From positions 28,275-92,274 of the forward strand of contig NZ_QBKN01000021.1 in NCBI RefSeq assembly GCF_003054175.1: a stretch of 64,000 nucleotides of DNA. The letters are read 5' to 3'. This document shows, piece by piece, positions 38,253 to 47,384 of this stretch. The stretch is from Allosediminivita pacifica (GTDB lineage Bacteria > Pseudomonadota > Alphaproteobacteria > Rhodobacterales > Rhodobacteraceae). Under the pieces are notes generated by a model that was given only the letters and a program-made list of their open reading frames with translations, ran no database searches and was not told the origin of the DNA. Position 1 is the first letter of the stretch. Each line of letters opens with the position of its first letter. The position numbers and the translations under genes are program-made.

Positions 38253-38891
38253 TCAGGCCTGCGTCCGCATCCGCGCGGCGAGCCTCAGGGCGTGGCTCGG
38301 GTCCGTGGCCGCGTTGGGCATGACCGGGTCGTAGGCGGCGCGCAGCACGCCCGCGATCTCGGGGTGCAAGACGACGCGCCCGTCCGAAAGCTGCGCCAGC
38401 GGCGAGCGGTCGGTGAAGGCCACGTCGGACCAGAGCAGCATGGCCTGCGCCACCTGCCCCAGCACCAGCGTTTCGGCCGGTTGGTGCGACAGGGCCTCGT
38501 CCATCCTGAGGAAGGTGAAGCAGGCGCGGATCGCCCCGTCGGCGTCGAAGCGGAACACCCGGTACTGGTTGGCGCCCTCCGCCGAAAGCCGTGCCACCAG
38601 CGGGCCGAGGCCCTCGATCAGCCGGTCGAGGTCTGGCACCGAGAGCAGCTCCTCCCAGTCGCGGAAGAAGAAGACCATGGCGTTGGCGCCGAGCTCGGGG
38701 TCGGTTTCGGCCATCTTGTGGCCCGCCGTGGCGCAGAGCGCCTCGAAGCCGCCCTTGACGAGGCCGAGCGTGGCATCGTCGACGCCGAAGACCACGGGCA
38801 CGATGGGCCGGCCCCAGCGGGCGCAGAGGTAGCTGCCGTCGGAGCGCGTGAAGAGCGCGGCGATCGTCTCGGGGTCGGGGGTGTCACTCAT
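38253..38891 (-). CDS. Conserved hypothetical protein downstream of ruvB
   Basis: 212 aa, soluble, no signal peptide. Starts MSDTPDPETIAALFTRSDGS and contains RWGRPIVPVVFGVDDATLGL, ANAMVFFFRDWEELL and VVLHPEIAGVLRAAYDPVMP. No domain recognised. It follows ruvB by 41 bp on the same strand, so it is probably in the ruvCAB transcript, which might link it to DNA repair; this is inference only. Confidence 0.78.
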   Translation of the reverse strand: MSDTPDPETIAALFTRSDGSYLCARWGRPIVPVVFGVDDATLGLVKGGFEALCATAGHKMAETDPELGANAMVFFFRDWEELLSVPDLDRLIEGLGPLVARLSAEGANQYRVFRFDADGAIRACFTFLRMDEALSHQPAETLVLGQVAQAMLLWSDVAFTDRSPLAQLSDGRVVLHPEIAGVLRAAYDPVMPNAATDPSHALRLAARMRTQA

Positions 38892-38932
38892 GCGCGGCGG
38901 GATAGGCCAGCGGCGTGACGGAGACAAGCCGC

Positions 38933-39961
38933 CTACTTGCCGAAGAGGTCGCTCTGCCCCGGCGGACGCGGCACGGGCAGGCCGAGGTGCGCCCAGGCGC
39001 CCTGAGTCAGCATCCGTCCGCGCGGGGTGCGCTGGATCAGGCCCTGCTGCAGCAGGTAGGGTTCCACCACTTCCTCGAGCGCATCGCGGCTTTCCGACAG
39101 CGCGGCGGAGAGCGTCTCGATCCCCACGGGACCGCCGGAGTAGCTTTCTGCGATGAGCGCCAGGTAACGCCGGTCGGCGCCGTCGAGGCCGAGGGAATCC
39201 ACGCCAAGCCGCGTCAGCGCCGCATCGGCGAGTTCGCGGCTGACCACGCCGCCGCCCTCGACCACGGCGAAATCCACCACCCGGCGCAGCAGGCGCCCGG
39301 CGATGCGCGGCGTGCCGCGGGCGCGGCGGGCGATCTCGGCGGCGCCGTCGCCCACCATGCGCACGCCCAGCCGCACGGCATTGGCGCTCACGATGGTCTC
39401 GAGATCCTCGGTCGAATAGAAGTTCAGCCGCGTCGGGATGCCGAAGCGGTCGCGCAGCGGGGTCGTGAGCAGACCCAGCCGCGTGGTGGCGCCCACCAGC
39501 GTGAAAGGCTGCAGCTCGATCCGCACGGTGCGCGCGGCGGGTCCCTCGCCGATCACGAGGTCGAGCTCGTAGTCCTCCATCGCCGGGTAGAGCACCTCTT
39601 CCACCGCGGCGTTCATGCGGTGGATCTCGTCGATGAAGAGCACGTCGCGCGGCTCGAGGTTGGTGAGGATCGCGGCGAGATCGCCAGCCTTGGCCAGCAC
39701 AGGGCCGGATGTCATGCGGAAGCCCACGCCAAGCTCGCGCGCCACGATCTGCGCGAGCGTCGTCTTGCCCAGCCCTGGCGGCCCGTGGAACAGCGTGTGG
39801 TCCATCGCCTCGCCGCGCGAGCGGGCGCTTTCGATGAACACGCGCAGGTTGGCGCGCGCCTCGGGCTGGCCGATGAAATCCTGCAGGTGCTGCGGCCGGA
39901 GCGCACGGTCGCGGTCCTCGGGCTGCGCCTCGGGGCGGAGTGTGGGGTCGGGATCGCTCAT
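38933..39961 (-). CDS. ruvB: Holliday junction ATP-dependent helicase RuvB
   Basis: 342-aa AAA+ motor that drives branch migration with RuvA. Walker A is [20 protein letters not shown], Walker [12 protein letters not shown], sensor region [12 protein letters not shown], arginine-finger part [10 protein letters not shown], and the C-terminal winged helix ends [15 protein letters not shown]. Start at 39961, 33 bp after the ruvA stop. Confidence 0.99.
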   Translation of the reverse strand: MSDPDPTLRPEAQPEDRDRALRPQHLQDFIGQPEARANLRVFIESARSRGEAMDHTLFHGPPGLGKTTLAQIVARELGVGFRMTSGPVLAKAGDLAAILTNLEPRDVLFIDEIHRMNAAVEEVLYPAMEDYELDLVIGEGPAARTVRIELQPFTLVGATTRLGLLTTPLRDRFGIPTRLNFYSTEDLETIVSANAVRLGVRMVGDGAAEIARRARGTPRIAGRLLRRVVDFAVVEGGGVVSRELADAALTRLGVDSLGLDGADRRYLALIAESYSGGPVGIETLSAALSESRDALEEVVEPYLLQQGLIQRTPRGRMLTQGAWAHLGLPVPRPPGQSDLFGK

Positions 39962-39993
39962 GCCCGGGGGGTGCCGTCACGCATGGGACTGCC

Positions 39994-40665
39994 CTACCCC
40001 GCGGGCGCCAGCAGCCGCAAGGCCGCGCGGATGAGCGTCGCGGTGTCGGCGCCGGGATCGTCGCTGCCCGCCTGCGCCACGGCGCTCGCGGCCTCGCCCG
40101 GCGCGTAGCCGAGGTTGGAGAGCGCCGAGAGCGCCTCGGACTGGGCCGAGGCATTGGGCTTGGGGGCGGCCTTCGGCGCGGGTGTCGCGGCGGGTGCGGG
40201 GGGCTCGCCAGCCTCCTCGATCACCGGCGCGGGCTCGGGCTGGCCCGCGCCCATGGCCATGACGGCGGGCGCCTTGTCCTTGAGCTCGTTGACCACCCGC
40301 TGCGCCGTCTTGGGGCCGATGCCGCGCGCGGCCTTGATGGCATTCCAGTCGCCCAGCGCGATGGCGCGGCTCACCCCGTCGGGGCCGAGCGCGCCGAGGA
40401 TCGCCAGCGCCGCCTTGGCGCCGATCCCTTGAACCGACAACAGCAGGCGGAACCACTCCTTCTCGACCAACGTGGGAAAGCCGTAGAGCTGAAGCAGGTC
40501 CTCGCGCACCATCAGGTCGGTGAAGAGCGCCGCCGCCTCGCCCGGGCCGGGCAGCGCGGCCAGCGTCCGGTCGGAGCAGAAGACCACGTAGCCCACGCCG
40601 CGCACGTCGATCAGCAGGTGATCGTCGGACTTGTAGCTCACCAGCCCCGCGACGCGCCCGATCAT
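39994..40665 (-). CDS. ruvA: Holliday junction DNA-binding protein RuvA
   Basis: 223 aa. Tetrameric junction-binding subunit. The OB domain starts [20 protein letters not shown]; helix-hairpin-helix motifs are in [19 protein letters not shown] and [20 protein letters not shown]. An Ala/Pro-rich linker (about 145-180) precedes the RuvB-binding domain. The start overlaps the ruvC stop by four bases (ATGA). Confidence 0.98.
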   Translation of the reverse strand: MIGRVAGLVSYKSDDHLLIDVRGVGYVVFCSDRTLAALPGPGEAAALFTDLMVREDLLQLYGFPTLVEKEWFRLLLSVQGIGAKAALAILGALGPDGVSRAIALGDWNAIKAARGIGPKTAQRVVNELKDKAPAVMAMGAGQPEPAPVIEEAGEPPAPAATPAPKAAPKPNASAQSEALSALSNLGYAPGEAASAVAQAGSDDPGADTATLIRAALRLLAPAG

Positions 40666-41153
40666 GCCCGCACCCGCAGCGCCTGCGTGCCCATGTGGCG
40701 CGCGTGACAGATGGCGATGGCCAGCGCATCCGCCGCATCCGGCCCCGCAAGCTGAACGCCCGGTAGCTGCATCTTCACCATGTGCGCGATCTGCGTCTTG
40801 TCCGCGTGTCCCACGCCCACCACCGTCTTTTTCACCTTGTTGGGGGAATACTCGCCCACGTCGAGCCCGAACTGCGCGGGCACCAGCAGGGCGATCCCCC
40901 GCGCCTGGCCGAGCTTCAGCGTCCCCGCGCCGTCGCGGTTGACGAAGGTCTGCTCGCAGGCGGCCATTTCGGGCGCGTACTCGCGGCAGATACGCGTAAG
41001 CTGGCCGTGCAGCGACAGCAGGCGCAGCGCCAGTTCATCCTTCCCGTCCGATTCGCAGATCCCGTTGGCCACGTGCCGTATCCGGCTGCCCTCGCAGTCG
41101 ATCAGCCCCCAGCCGAGATTCCTCAGCCCCGGATCGATGCCCAGAATGCGCAT
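40662..41153 (-). CDS. ruvC: Crossover junction endonuclease RuvC
   Basis: 163 aa from the ATG at 41153. Resolves Holliday junctions. The catalytic acidic residues are in [27 protein letters not shown] and [15 protein letters not shown]. It is the first gene of ruvCAB. A longer reading from 41204 would add 17 unusual residues and is rejected. Confidence 0.98.
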   Translation of the reverse strand: MRILGIDPGLRNLGWGLIDCEGSRIRHVANGICESDGKDELALRLLSLHGQLTRICREYAPEMAACEQTFVNRDGAGTLKLGQARGIALLVPAQFGLDVGEYSPNKVKKTVVGVGHADKTQIAHMVKMQLPGVQLAGPDAADALAIAICHARHMGTQALRVRA

Positions 41154-41466
41154 CCCTGCCCCTGTCGTTGTATTTTCGGCACGATTAGCACGAAACGCGA
41201 ACAAAGACCAAGGTGAAACCTTCGGGGCCCGAAAGCGACTCCGCCTGTCACCCGGCGACAGGCGCGGTCCGAAAACGCCCCTCCGGGCTCGAAAAGCGAC
41301 ACGCTGTCACGCCAATTTTACCGTTCATTTACAATGATTTACGGAACCGGCGAGCCATGCAGGGAGCGCATGGGGCCCATGCACAAAATGCTTATTGCGC
41401 GCGCATGATGCTACTTCTATGTGCGCTTTGTGAAAAGCACCCGCCCAGCCCCATAGGAGACGCGAG
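41154..41466. other. Intergenic region between ruvC and the DUF1127 gene
   Basis: 313 bp holding divergent upstream regions. An AT-richer part at about 41312-41350 (ccaattttaccgttcatttacaatgattta) is described here as position only and is a likely promoter zone. No gene or recognisable operator was found. Confidence 0.45.
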
Positions 41467-41670
41467 ATGGCATTCTTTGATAACACCCGCACCCCCGCCA
41501 ACGCCGGCTCCGCCGGCGGGATCGGCAACGTATTCCTGTCCGCATTCGGCTCGCTTGCCGCGTGGAACGACACGCGCCAGACCCGCAAGAGCCTGTCGGC
41601 TCTCAGCGACCGCGAACTGGACGACATCGGCCTGAACCGCGCCGACATCGAGAAAGTGGCCCGCCGCTGA
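41467..41670 (+). CDS. DUF1127 small protein
   Basis: 67 aa. The C-terminal half carries the DUF1127 pattern: WNDTRQTRKSLSALSDREL followed by DDIGLNRADIEKVARR. Small DUF1127 proteins in alphaproteobacteria are linked to phosphate, RNA turnover and stress responses, and several bind RNA or other proteins. The N-terminal part here is Gly/Ala-rich. A taggag Shine-Dalgarno precedes the ATG. It stands alone. Confidence 0.88.
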   Translation: MAFFDNTRTPANAGSAGGIGNVFLSAFGSLAAWNDTRQTRKSLSALSDRELDDIGLNRADIEKVARR

Positions 41671-41845
41671 GCGCGCCACTGCCCCGGACCGGCCGGGGCG
41701 GCATCCAGCCGGCATCAGTGCCCTGCACTGACGGTTCTTCCATCCCCCGAGATTTTCCGACGGCCGGATGCCGAGGGTCGCGCCCCCCACTCCCTGGGAC
41801 GCGGCCCTTTTCTTTTGTCCGGGCCCAGCTTCGCCGCGCCGGGAC

Positions 41846-42715
41846 TCAGCCCTTGCGCAGCACCAGCGTCACCCAGTCGCCGATCACCTCGCGCGAGGCT
41901 TCGGTGAACCCCGCCTCCGCATAGGCCGCGACCACGTCTTCGGCCTGGCGCGTCAGCAGCCCCGACAGGATCGCGTGCCCGGCCTCAGTCATGTTGGCAG
42001 CCATCGACGGCGCAAGGTCGATCAGCGGCTGCTTGAGGATATTGGCAAAGACGAGGTCGAAGGGCGCCGCCGCGCGGATATTGTCATGCTCGAAGCCCGG
42101 CGCCACGTAGCAGGCAACCTCGCCGTCCATACCGTTGGCGCGCAGGTTGGCCCCGGCCACCTCGATCGCCACCTCGTCGATGTCCGAGGCCAGCACGTCG
42201 GCCTCCCATATCTTGGCTGCCGCCATGGCCAGCACCGCGGTGCCGCAGCCGATATCGGCCACGTTCTTCGCGCGCAGCCCGCCCGCGTCCAGCCGGTCCA
42301 GCGCCTTCAGGCACCCCAGCGTCGTGCCGTGGTGGCCGGTGCCAAAGGCCATGGCCGCCTCGATCAGCAGCGGGACCGAGGTTTCGGGCACCTTGTCGGC
42401 ATCGTGGCTGCCGTAGACAAAGAAGCGCCCCGCCTCGACCGGCGTCAGCTCGCGGCGCACCTTGTCGACCCAGTCGGTGTCCGGCACCTCGGAGATGACG
42501 AAATCCCCGGCGCCATAGGCGCTGGCCAGCAGCGCCAGCTCCACGCTGTCGGGTTGTTCTGTGAAATAGCCGCCCACTTCCCAGGTCCCCGAGCCGTCCT
42601 CGATCTCGAACACGCCGATGCCCGTGGGCGCAGGGTCGAGCTCTTCCATCGCTTCGCCAAGGGCCTCGGCCTGATCCTGCGAAGGGAGTTTGGTGAAGGC
42701 GGTGAAGGTCTGCAT
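41846..42715 (-). CDS. prmA: Ribosomal protein L11 methyltransferase
   Basis: 289 aa from the ATG at 42715 (MQTFTAFTKLPSQDQAEALG). Trimethylates L11 with SAM. SAM site NVADIGCGTAVLAMAAAKIW and the active-site region FANILKQPLIDLAP are typical, as is FGTGHHGTTLGCLKAL before them. Length matches the family. Divergent from the SSS transporter gene, 86 bp between starts. Confidence 0.95.
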   Translation of the reverse strand: MQTFTAFTKLPSQDQAEALGEAMEELDPAPTGIGVFEIEDGSGTWEVGGYFTEQPDSVELALLASAYGAGDFVISEVPDTDWVDKVRRELTPVEAGRFFVYGSHDADKVPETSVPLLIEAAMAFGTGHHGTTLGCLKALDRLDAGGLRAKNVADIGCGTAVLAMAAAKIWEADVLASDIDEVAIEVAGANLRANGMDGEVACYVAPGFEHDNIRAAAPFDLVFANILKQPLIDLAPSMAANMTEAGHAILSGLLTRQAEDVVAAYAEAGFTEASREVIGDWVTLVLRKG

Positions 42716-42801
42716 TTGAGGGGCCTCGCGCAACCGTAGGGGGAACCAAGCGGGAACCTGCCGGGTTGGGCGGCAGATCACGGACATTGAACGGACTTGT
42801 C

Positions 42802-44397
42802 ATGGAACAGGAAGCCTCGCAAGGCGTCGCGGGCGCCATCACCTCTCTCGACCTGTGGATACTGGGGATCTACTTCCTGGTCATCATCGGGATCGGCGTG
42901 TGGGTGAGCCGACGCACCGAAAGCGGGGATGACCTGTTCCTGGCCGGCCGGACGCTCACCTGGGGCGTGGTCGGCTTTTCACTGTTTGCGTCCAACATCT
43001 CGTCCACAACCCTGATCGGCCTCACCGGCGCGGCCTACACCACCGGCATCGCCAGTTCCGCCTACGAATGGATGTCGGGCATCGCGCTCATCCTGCTGGC
43101 CTTCATCTTCGCGCCACTCTTCTTCAAGGCGCGGGTGACGACCATCCCCGAATGGCTGGAAAACCGCTTCGACCGCCGCGCGCGGCTCTATTTCTCGGGC
43201 ATCACCATCGTGCTGACCGTGATCGTGGACACCGCCGGCGGGCTCTACGCGGGCGGCGTGGTCGTGCAGACCTTCTTCCCCGACATCCCGATCTGGCAGA
43301 CCTGCGTCGGCCTCGGTATCTTTGCCGGGATTTACACCGCCACCGGGGGCCTGCGCGCCGTGGTCTACACCGACGTGCTGCAGGCCGTGGTGCTGATCCT
43401 CGGCAGTTCGGCCATGACCTTCATCCTGTTCAGCCAGCTCGGCTTCTCGTGGGAGGCCGTCCGCGAAAGCCTGCCCGACCCCGATCACCTGTCGATGGTC
43501 AAGCCGCGCTCGGATGAAACCCTGCCCTGGACGGGTCTCTTCCTCGGGGTGCCGCTGCTGGGCTTCTGGTACTGGGTGACCAACCAGTACATCGTCCAGC
43601 GCGTGCTGGGCGCCCGCTCGCTGCGCGACGCGCAGCGCGGCGCGATCCTTGCGGGCTTCCTCAAGATCATCCCGATGTTCATCATGGTCCTGCCCGGAGC
43701 CATGGCGATCTCGGTGGTTCCCAACCTCGAGAACGCCGACATGGTCTTCCCGACCATCACCACCACCGTCCTGCCGGCGGGCCTCACCGGCCTGGTGCTC
43801 GCGGGCCTCGTGGCGGCGATCATGTCCAGCGTCGACTCCACGCTGAACTCCTCCTCGACCCTCATCGCGCACGACTTCATGAATGTCGGCGACAAGGAAC
43901 CCCACGAACAGCGCAACATCGGCCGCATCACCACGCTGGTGCTCATGATCGTGGCGGTGCTCTGGGCACCCTTCATTGACGACATGGGCGGGCTCTGGGA
44001 CTACCTCCAACAGGCCTTCTCGATCCTCGTGCCGCCGGTCGTGGCGATCTTTCTCCTCGGCGCGCTGTGGAAGCGCGGCACCGGCGACGCGGCCTTCATG
44101 ACGCTCGCGATCGGGCACGCGGTTTCCATCGCGCTCTTCATCGCCACGCAGATGGGCGCATGGCCGCTGCACTTCACCGCCAACGTGGGCGTCATGACGG
44201 CGGTCAGCGCGCTGGTCTTCGTCGTGGTCAGCCTGGCCGGCAGCCCCGAACCCGCCGAGAAGGTCGAGGCCACCACCTGGTCGCCCGAGATGGCCACCGA
44301 GTCGCTGCGCGACGACGCGCCCTTCTACCTCAACGTGCGGGTCTGGGCCGTGCTGCTCGCGCTCTCGATGCTGGCCATCCTGGTCGCCTTCTGGTGA
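42802..44397 (+). CDS. Sodium:solute symporter (SSS family)
   Basis: 531 aa with about 14 membrane helices. The SGLT-like core is visible: GDDLFLAGRTLTWGVVGFSL, FASNISSTTLIGLTGAAY, ATGGLRAVVYTDVLQAVVLI and VAAIMSSVDSTLNSSSTL (sodium-site helix). Substrate probably a sugar or similar organic solute, but not determined. The start at 42802 (MEQEASQGVAG) is chosen over an upstream frame extension. The stop is one base from the stop of the convergent MFS gene. Confidence 0.92.
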   Translation: MEQEASQGVAGAITSLDLWILGIYFLVIIGIGVWVSRRTESGDDLFLAGRTLTWGVVGFSLFASNISSTTLIGLTGAAYTTGIASSAYEWMSGIALILLAFIFAPLFFKARVTTIPEWLENRFDRRARLYFSGITIVLTVIVDTAGGLYAGGVVVQTFFPDIPIWQTCVGLGIFAGIYTATGGLRAVVYTDVLQAVVLILGSSAMTFILFSQLGFSWEAVRESLPDPDHLSMVKPRSDETLPWTGLFLGVPLLGFWYWVTNQYIVQRVLGARSLRDAQRGAILAGFLKIIPMFIMVLPGAMAISVVPNLENADMVFPTITTTVLPAGLTGLVLAGLVAAIMSSVDSTLNSSSTLIAHDFMNVGDKEPHEQRNIGRITTLVLMIVAVLWAPFIDDMGGLWDYLQQAFSILVPPVVAIFLLGALWKRGTGDAAFMTLAIGHAVSIALFIATQMGAWPLHFTANVGVMTAVSALVFVVVSLAGSPEPAEKVEATTWSPEMATESLRDDAPFYLNVRVWAVLLALSMLAILVAFW

Positions 44398-44398
44398 T

Positions 44399-45631
44399 CT
44401 ACTCCGCCGGTGCTGGCGCGCTGAACCGTGCCAGCACCGTCTCGCGCCCGGGCTCCGGGTGGCGCGGGATCAGCAGCGCCAGCCCCAGCGAGGTCAGCGC
44501 CATGCAGGACGCCAGCGCAAAGACCGCCCCCGGCGACACCAGCCAGAGGTAGCCCAGCCCCGCCGGAAGGAAGACCGCCGCGATGTGGTTGATGGTAAAG
44601 GCCACGGCAGCGGTGGGCGCGATATCGCCGGGGTCCGCGATCTTCTGGAAATAGGTCTTCAGCGCCAGCGCCATGGCAAAGAAGATGTGGTCCACCACGT
44701 AAAGCGCCGCCGCCAGCACCACGCCCCAGCCGAACCAGTAGATCCCGCCGTAAAGCGTGAAGACCACCGTCAGCCCCACGTATTCCACCACCAGCGCCAG
44801 CCGTTCGCCCCAGTGGTGCACGGCCTTGCCCAGCAGCGGCGCGATGATCATGTTGGCCACGAGGTTGATGAGGAACAGCGCCGTCACCTCGTGCACCTCG
44901 AAGCCGAAGCGCTCCACCATCATGAAACCCGCAAAAACCGTGAAGATCTGCCGCCGTGCGCCCGACATGAACTGCAGCGCGTAGTACAGCCAGTAGCGCC
45001 GCCGGAGGACAAAGGTCTTCTTTTGCGGGTTCGGGCTCTCGAACTGCGGGAACATCAGCGCGCAATAGAGCGTGATCGCCAATGTCAGCCCGCCCGACAC
45101 CACGTAGACGAAGGTGTAGGACAGGTCGAACGCCTCCCAGGTCATCACGATCGCCACGTAGGCCACCAGCGTCGCCCCCGAGGCCGCCGCGATCAGCAGC
45201 CCCAGCACCTGCGGCGCACGTTCCTTGGGCAGCCACTGAAGCTGCAGGCTCTGGTTCACCGTCTCGTAGTAATGGAACCCGATCGAGCTCAGCAGCGTCA
45301 CGAACAGCAAGCCCCCCATGGTCGGGAACTGCGCCGTGATGGCCGTCGCCACCCCAAGCAGCGCCAGCGAGATCAGCGCCAGCACCTGCTCGCGCACGAA
45401 CATGATGACCACGATCACGCCGATGGCCAGAAAACCCGGGATCTCGCGCACCGTGTGGAGCCAGCCGATGTCCTTGCCGTCGAACTGCGCCGCCTCGATG
45501 ACGAAGTTGTTGAGCAGCGCCGACCATGTGGCAAAGCTCAGGGGCATGGCGATGGCCATGAGGAACAGCAGCGTGACGGGGCGGCGCCAGATCGGCAGGC
45601 CCCGCGCCTCACTCAGGGGAACGGGTCTCAT
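44399..45631 (-). CDS. MFS transporter
   Basis: 410 aa with about 12 membrane helices in two six-helix halves. The first half begins PVTLLFLMAIAMPLSFATWS and has an Arg/Lys loop (WLPKERAPQVLGLLIAAASG); the second half begins near RYWLYYALQFMSGARRQIFT. Substrate unknown. No regulator is adjacent. Convergent with the sodium symporter. Confidence 0.88.
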   Translation of the reverse strand: MRPVPLSEARGLPIWRRPVTLLFLMAIAMPLSFATWSALLNNFVIEAAQFDGKDIGWLHTVREIPGFLAIGVIVVIMFVREQVLALISLALLGVATAITAQFPTMGGLLFVTLLSSIGFHYYETVNQSLQLQWLPKERAPQVLGLLIAAASGATLVAYVAIVMTWEAFDLSYTFVYVVSGGLTLAITLYCALMFPQFESPNPQKKTFVLRRRYWLYYALQFMSGARRQIFTVFAGFMMVERFGFEVHEVTALFLINLVANMIIAPLLGKAVHHWGERLALVVEYVGLTVVFTLYGGIYWFGWGVVLAAALYVVDHIFFAMALALKTYFQKIADPGDIAPTAAVAFTINHIAAVFLPAGLGYLWLVSPGAVFALASCMALTSLGLALLIPRHPEPGRETVLARFSAPAPAE

Positions 45632-45683
45632 GCTACCGCTTTAGGACTGCGCGCGCCCCTTGGCGAGAGGGAAAGCGCGCCGC

Positions 45684-46121
45684 TCAGACGGTCCGGAACC
45701 GGTATTCCACGTCAGAGAACCGGTCTCGCGGGAAGACGTAGAAGAACCGCAGCCCCTCCTCGCCCGCCACTGTGCCATGCTCCACCTCCCCGGGGATGAA
45801 CAGCGCCGTGCCGGGGCCTATCTCGTGCGCGGCCCCGCCCACCGTGACGACCCCGCGCCCCGAGAGGCCGAAGTAGATCTCCGCCGGCGCGTGGCTGTGC
45901 GGGTGCAGCGTCCCGAAGGGCCCGAACTCGGCCACGCCCGCCACCATGCCCGAGGTCGCGGTCCGGTCAGCGCTGAACAGCGTCCGCCAGCGCAGGCTGC
46001 CAAAGGCAGGGTCTTCGCCGCCCTCCAGCGGCGCGTGGTCGGCGTTGGCGATGACCGGCAGCGCACCGATCAGGCGCGCGAGGTCGGAGATGTCGGTGAC
46101 GGTGGCGGTCTGCGTTTCCAT
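45684..46121 (-). CDS. Small cupin protein
   Basis: 145 aa from the ATG at 46121. A single cupin barrel with motif 1 GTLHPHSHAPAEIYFGLSGR (metal His-His-Glu) and motif 2 ALFIPGEVEHGTVAG (His). The tail FYVFPRDRFSDVEYRFRTV is distinctive. Cupins cover isomerases, dioxygenases, DMSP lyases and sensors; I cannot choose between them. Divergent from the YeeE/YedE gene, sharing a regulatory gap with several palindromes. Confidence 0.85.
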   Translation of the reverse strand: METQTATVTDISDLARLIGALPVIANADHAPLEGGEDPAFGSLRWRTLFSADRTATSGMVAGVAEFGPFGTLHPHSHAPAEIYFGLSGRGVVTVGGAAHEIGPGTALFIPGEVEHGTVAGEEGLRFFYVFPRDRFSDVEYRFRTV

Positions 46122-46189
46122 GGCGCTTGTCCGATGCGGCCTGTCGATACGAGCCAGCCTGCCGCGCGCCGCACCGCGATTCTGCACCA

Positions 46190-46247
46190 GTCGCGACAGC
46201 CCCGCAGGTCGCGACCGGACACCCCGAAACCGACGTTGCGGTCGCAA
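46190..46247. promoter_or_regulatory. Three short palindromes in the cupin/YeeE divergent gap
   Basis: GTCGCGAC at 46190-46197 and again at 46208-46215 (18 bp apart), and TTGCG-GT-CGCAA at 46236-46247. Such spaced dyads are typical of operators. Which protein binds is unknown. Confidence 0.4.
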
Positions 46248-46257
46248 ACGCGCGCGC

Positions 46258-46271
46258 CTGATCTCGATCAA
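46258..46271 (+). promoter_or_regulatory. FNR/FnrL-like box upstream of the YeeE/YedE gene
   Basis: CTGAT-CTCG-ATCAA, one base from the FNR consensus TTGAT-N4-ATCAA. It lies 51 bp before the ATG, so it could place an anaerobic regulator near the promoter. Inference from the motif only. Confidence 0.45.
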
Positions 46272-46322
46272 GGCGAATCCATGCGAGGAATCGCATGTAA
46301 CCCCGGACACCGGGACAGCCAC

Positions 46323-47381
46323 ATGGACATCATCCCCCTCCTCGACCGCATCGGCGAAGCGCCCGCCGCCGCCCTCTTCGGCCTGCTGACCGGCGTGACC
46401 TTCGGTGTCGCCGCCCAGCGCTCGCGCTTCTGCCTGCGCGCGGCGGTGGTGGACTTCGCCCGCGGCGGCATGGGCCCCTCCGTCGCGGTCTGGCTGCTCA
46501 CCTTCTCCACCGCGCTGGTCTGGGTGCAGGCGGGCGCGCTCGCGGGCCTCATCGACACGCGCGAGGCCCGCATGATGGCCGTCACCGGAAGCTGGTCCGG
46601 CGCCGTCATCGGCGGGCTCCTGTTCGGCGCGGGCATGGTGCTGGCGCGCGGCTGCTCGGGGCGGCTGCTGGTGCTCGCCGCGACCGGCAACATGCGCTCG
46701 CTGGTCTCGGGGCTGATCTTCGCCGTCACCGCGCAGGTCTCGATCACCGGCTGGCTCGCGCCCCTGCGCGACCGGCTGGCCGCGCTCTCCGTCACCACCG
46801 GCGGCCGCAACCTCGACCTGATCACCGCCCTGCACCTGCCGCCCGCCGCCGGGCTGGTCGCGGGCCTTGCCATCGCCGTGCTCGCCCTCACCCTCGCCCG
46901 CCGCAACCGCATCGGCGCGGCGCGCCTCGTCTTCGCCTCGGGCGTGGGTTTTGCCGTCGCGCTCGGCTGGGCGCTCACCTCGGCGCTCTCGCGCGTGGCC
47001 TTCGACCCCGTGCAGGTGGAAAGCGCGAGCTTCACCGGCCCCTCGGCCAGCACGCTCATGTTCGTGCTCGACCGCCACGCGGTGCTCGACTTCGACATCG
47101 GGCTGGTGCCGGGCGTGGTCCTCGGCGCCTTCGCCGCCGCCGCCCTCACCGGAGAGCTCCGCCTGCAGGGCTTCGACGGCCCCGCCCCCATGCGCCGGGC
47201 GCTCACCGGCGGCGCGCTCATGGGCTTCGGCGGCATGCTGGCCGGCGGCTGCGCCATCGGCGCGGGCGTCACCGGCGGCTCGATCTTCGCGGGCACCGCC
47301 TGGCTCGCGCTCTTTGCCATGTGGATCGGCGGCATGGCCACGGAACGGGCCTTGGGCCAGCCGGCCCCTGCACCCGCCTGA
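46323..47381 (+). CDS. YeeE/YedE family sulphur-compound transporter
   Basis: 352 aa with about nine membrane helices. Conserved Cys motifs of the family are present: QRSRFCLRAAVVDFARGG, VLARGCSGRLLVLAATG and GGMLAGGCAIGAGVTGGS. In TsuA (thiosulphate importer) these Cys line the transport path, so a related sulphur substrate is likely. ATG at 46323 with no strong Shine-Dalgarno. Possibly FnrL-regulated. Convergent with the next gene. Confidence 0.93.
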   Translation: MDIIPLLDRIGEAPAAALFGLLTGVTFGVAAQRSRFCLRAAVVDFARGGMGPSVAVWLLTFSTALVWVQAGALAGLIDTREARMMAVTGSWSGAVIGGLLFGAGMVLARGCSGRLLVLAATGNMRSLVSGLIFAVTAQVSITGWLAPLRDRLAALSVTTGGRNLDLITALHLPPAAGLVAGLAIAVLALTLARRNRIGAARLVFASGVGFAVALGWALTSALSRVAFDPVQVESASFTGPSASTLMFVLDRHAVLDFDIGLVPGVVLGAFAAAALTGELRLQGFDGPAPMRRALTGGALMGFGGMLAGGCAIGAGVTGGSIFAGTAWLALFAMWIGGMATERALGQPAPAPA

Positions 47382-47384
47382 GCC

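Noticed and set aside
45684..46121. Cupin as a DMSP lyase (DddW/DddQ type)
   Set aside because: Roseobacters often carry these, but only general cupin His/Glu motifs are visible and the neighbours give no DMSP context.
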